A DNA stretch of 64,000 nt, taken from Xaviernesmea rhizosphaerae. GTDB taxonomy: Bacteria > Pseudomonadota > Alphaproteobacteria > Rhizobiales > Rhizobiaceae. Below, piece by piece: positions 62,039 through 64,000 of this stretch. The notes under the pieces were generated by a model. That model had not been told where the DNA came from, made no database searches, and saw only the letters and a program-made list of their open reading frames with translations. Location of the stretch: the NCBI RefSeq assembly GCF_001938945.1, contig NZ_MKIO01000041.1:329556-393555 (forward strand), given 5' to 3'. Every line of letters begins with the position of its first letter. Positions within the stretch are counted from its first letter, which is position 1. Made by a program: the position numbers and the translations under genes.

Positions 62039-63547
62039 TCACGCCGCCTGCGCCAGCTCCGCCTCGAACCAGTCGGCAAAGGCCGTCTGCTCGGCGGGGC
62101 TCATGCGCAGGCGCTCCTTGGTGCGGCGCCAGGTGATGTCCTCCGGCGCGCGGGCCCATTCCTGCGCAACGAGATAGCGGGCCTCGGCCTCGTAGAGATG
62201 GCCGCCGAAATGGCGCCCAAGGCCCTCAAGGCTGGTGGCGGCGCCGACGAGTTCGCGGGTGCGGGTGCCATAGAGCCGGCCGTAATGATGGACGAGTTCG
62301 CGCGGCATCCAGGGATAGGCGGCGCGCAGCGTTTCAAAGAAGGCGACGAAATCGGCATCGGGCAGATCGCCGCCCGGAAGCGCACTGCCGGCTGTCCAGT
62401 CCGGTCCCATGCCGGGGAAGGTCTTGGCCAAGCGCTGCAGCGCATGTTCGGAGAGCTTGCGGAAGGTGGTGATCTTGCCGCCGAAGACGTTGAGCAGCGG
62501 CGCTCCGCCGGTCTCATCAAGGTCGAAGACATAGTCTCGGGTGACCGCCGAGGGGTTGCCCTTGCCGTCGTCAAACAGCGGGCGCACCCCGGAGAAGGTC
62601 TCCAGGACGTCGGAACGGCGCAGCTTCTCCTTGAAGTAGCGGTTGACCGCCGCCAGCAGGTATTCCACCTCGCGCTCGTCGGCGCTTACCTGTTCCGGCG
62701 CGCCCTCATAGGGGATGTCGGTGGTGCCGATCAGCGCCTTGTCGCCCTCATAGGGGTTGATGAAGATCACCCGCTTGTCGTGGTTCTGCACGAGATAGGC
62801 ATGCTCTCCGCGCCAGAACTTCGGCACGATGATGTGGCTGCCCTTGACCAGGCGCACCGAGCGCGAACTGTTGGCGCCGGCCACGCGGCCGATCACGTCA
62901 TTGACCCAGGGGCCGGCGGCATTGGCCACCGCGCGGGCCGTGACCTTGGTCACGGCGCCGGTGCGGGTGTCGCGCAGTTCCGCCCGCCAGATCCCGTTGT
63001 CGCGGCGGATGGAGGTGCAGGCGGTGCGGGTGAGGATGCGCGCGCCGCGCTTGGCCGCATCCAGCGCGTTGAGCACCACCAGGCGGGCGTCGTCCACCCA
63101 GCAGTCGGAATATTCAAAGGCCTTGACGTATTTATCGTCGATGACGGCGCCTTCGGGCGCGCGCCGCAGATCGATGGACCGCGTGCCGGGCAGGCGCTTG
63201 CGGCCGCCCAGATGATCGTAGAGGAACAGGCCGAGACGCACGAGCCAGGCCGGGCGGTCGCTCGGGCTATGCGGCAGCACGAAGCGCATCGGCCAGATGA
63301 TGTGGCTGGCGGTGTTGAGCAGCACCTCGCGCTCGATCAGCGCCTCGCGCACCAGACGGAACTCGTAATATTCGAGATAGCGCAGACCCCCATGCACCAG
63401 CTTGCCGGAGCGCGAGGAGGTGCCCTCGGCCAGATCGCCCTTCTCGCACATCAGCACTTTCAGCCCGCGTCCGGCCGCATCGCGGGCAATGCCGGCGCCG
63501 TTGATGCCGCCGCCGATCACCAGGAGGTCGAGTGTTTCGCTGTCCAT
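62039..63547 (-). CDS. eryB: GlpD-family dehydrogenase, EryB (erythritol-phosphate dehydrogenase)
   Basis: A 502-residue FAD-dependent dehydrogenase of the glycerol-3-phosphate dehydrogenase family: FAD loop LLVIGGGINGAGIARDAAGRG (8-28), GTSSRSGKLVHGGLRYLE, ANAAGPWVND, LVKGSHIIVPKFW, LIGTTDIPYEG and NVFGGKITTFRKLSEHALQRL. By position between eryA and eryC it should be EryB, oxidising L-erythritol 4-phosphate to the tetrulose phosphate. GAGGAGA precedes the ATG at 63547. A glycerol-specific GlpD cannot be excluded by sequence alone, but the neighbours favour EryB. Confidence 0.85.
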   Translation of the reverse strand: MDSETLDLLVIGGGINGAGIARDAAGRGLKVLMCEKGDLAEGTSSRSGKLVHGGLRYLEYYEFRLVREALIEREVLLNTASHIIWPMRFVLPHSPSDRPAWLVRLGLFLYDHLGGRKRLPGTRSIDLRRAPEGAVIDDKYVKAFEYSDCWVDDARLVVLNALDAAKRGARILTRTACTSIRRDNGIWRAELRDTRTGAVTKVTARAVANAAGPWVNDVIGRVAGANSSRSVRLVKGSHIIVPKFWRGEHAYLVQNHDKRVIFINPYEGDKALIGTTDIPYEGAPEQVSADEREVEYLLAAVNRYFKEKLRRSDVLETFSGVRPLFDDGKGNPSAVTRDYVFDLDETGGAPLLNVFGGKITTFRKLSEHALQRLAKTFPGMGPDWTAGSALPGGDLPDADFVAFFETLRAAYPWMPRELVHHYGRLYGTRTRELVGAATSLEGLGRHFGGHLYEAEARYLVAQEWARAPEDITWRRTKERLRMSPAEQTAFADWFEAELAQAA

Positions 63548-63632
63548 GATCCGTCTCTCCTCGCAAGATCCTCGCGGCGACCCCTGAAGGGGCGCGGGCA
63601 TCCTGCCTGTTCAATCCCGTTGTGCCGGTCGC

Positions 63633-64000
63633 TCACGCCACCGAGCGTTCGTCTTCTGTGGTCGTCGCCGGACGCGCCGAGAGCGTCTCCCAGCTCGGCG
63701 CGATGCCCTGGCGGATCTGGCGATAGGCGGTGTAGAGCCGGTCCATGCGGGCGGCCTCTTCGGCGGCCGGCGGCTCGGCCTGGCCAAGGCCGGGGTCCAC
63801 CCAGTCGGCAATGCAGGCATCCATGGTCGGATAGGCGCCTATCGCCACAGCCGCCATCATCGAGGCGCCGGCAGCACCCGCTTCCTCGCGATGGCTGACG
63901 CGCACCGGCGCGCCCACGGCGGCCGAAAGCGTGCCGCGCAGCGCGGCCGAGCGCGCGGCGCCACCGCTCAAGCGCAATTCGGGCGGCAGCGCGCCCATGG
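63633..64000 (-). CDS. eryA: FGGY-family carbohydrate kinase, C-terminal part (EryA-like), cut by window edge
   Basis: About 122 codons remain, ending at 63633; the 5' part lies beyond the window. ELRLSGGAARSAALRGTLSAAV is the FGGY C-domain adenosine loop, followed by GAAGASMMAAVAIGAYPTMDACIADWV. It is 85 nt upstream of eryB on the same strand. Erythritol kinase is the expected function from the ery order; other polyol kinases of the family look alike in this part. Confidence 0.75.
   Translation of the reverse strand, partial: MGALPPELRLSGGAARSAALRGTLSAAVGAPVRVSHREEAGAAGASMMAAVAIGAYPTMDACIADWVDPGLGQAEPPAAEEAARMDRLYTAYRQIRQGIAPSWETLSARPATTTEDERSVA

Noticed and set aside
61805..63898. 697-codon plus-strand frame opposite eryB
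   Set aside because: Antisense shadow of a GlpD-family gene with complete FAD motifs.

Overview
The window is a 64 kb piece of a GC-rich alphaproteobacterial chromosome or large replicon, almost certainly Rhizobiales (Rhizobiaceae-like). The reasons are: the choline sulfatase gene betC sits between betI and betB, as in rhizobial bet operons; an eryA-B-C-D order matches the Brucella/Rhizobium erythritol locus; an iron transporter carries a TGA-N9-TCA box of the rhizobial RirA type; and palindromic intergenic repeats typical of this group recur. No rRNA, tRNA, CRISPR array, insertion sequence or prophage was recognised.

Layout, left to right. 1-9.7 kb: a partial DUF3750 gene, a rhizobial-type asparaginase, an AT-rich islet with a frameshifted gene, LysR/GST, LysR/MFS exporter, and an EAL-CBS-GGDEF c-di-GMP protein. 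10.1-16.9 kb: a choline-O-sulfate to glycine betaine locus (phosphodiesterase, betI, betC, betB, betA), with a putative BetI operator ahead of the phosphodiesterase and an antisense XRE gene wedged between betB and betA. 17.1-21.1 kb: sulfate assimilation (cysH, cysD, cysN). 21.6-25.3 kb: a sugar-acid cluster (uxuA, GntR, SDR, lyxose-isomerase-like cupin). 25.5-33.3 kb: a GntR regulator and a five-gene oxidative D-apiose pathway built round a RuBisCO-like protein (oiaX, oiaK, apnO, apsD, apnL), followed by a 6-phosphogluconate dehydrogenase and a CitMHS carrier. 36.1-38.9 kb: FMN riboswitch with ribB, and a quinone oxidoreductase. 39.6-43.3 kb: a ferric iron ABC importer with a RirA-type box, bracketed by two copies of a ~170 bp repeat. 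43.6-49.7 kb: an ABC-F protein with a possible leader peptide, Dabb protein, glycerate kinase, ClC channel, RcnB-like protein.

49.9-56.4 kb holds the least familiar unit: a fused flavin monooxygenase/Old Yellow Enzyme of the salicylyl-CoA hydroxylase or 2-aminobenzoyl-CoA monooxygenase/reductase type, with an SDR, a hotdog thioesterase, a RidA-family protein, a single-domain cupin, a fumarylacetoacetate-hydrolase-family enzyme and a second SDR. Read together they suggest a CoA-dependent route for a substituted benzoate (salicylate or anthranilate) to central metabolites, without a CoA ligase or regulator in view.

56.5-64 kb: class I fructose-1,6-bisphosphatase, a DUF4160/DUF2442 pair, then the erythritol locus on the minus strand (eryA partial, eryB, eryC, eryD). 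This operon is interrupted twice by toxin-antitoxin modules: an intact dinJ/yafQ-type pair on the plus strand between eryB and eryC, and, between eryC and eryD, an intact RHH antitoxin with a ParE-like toxin broken by an amber codon.

All identities come from reading the translated sequence and from knowledge of the families; no database search was run.
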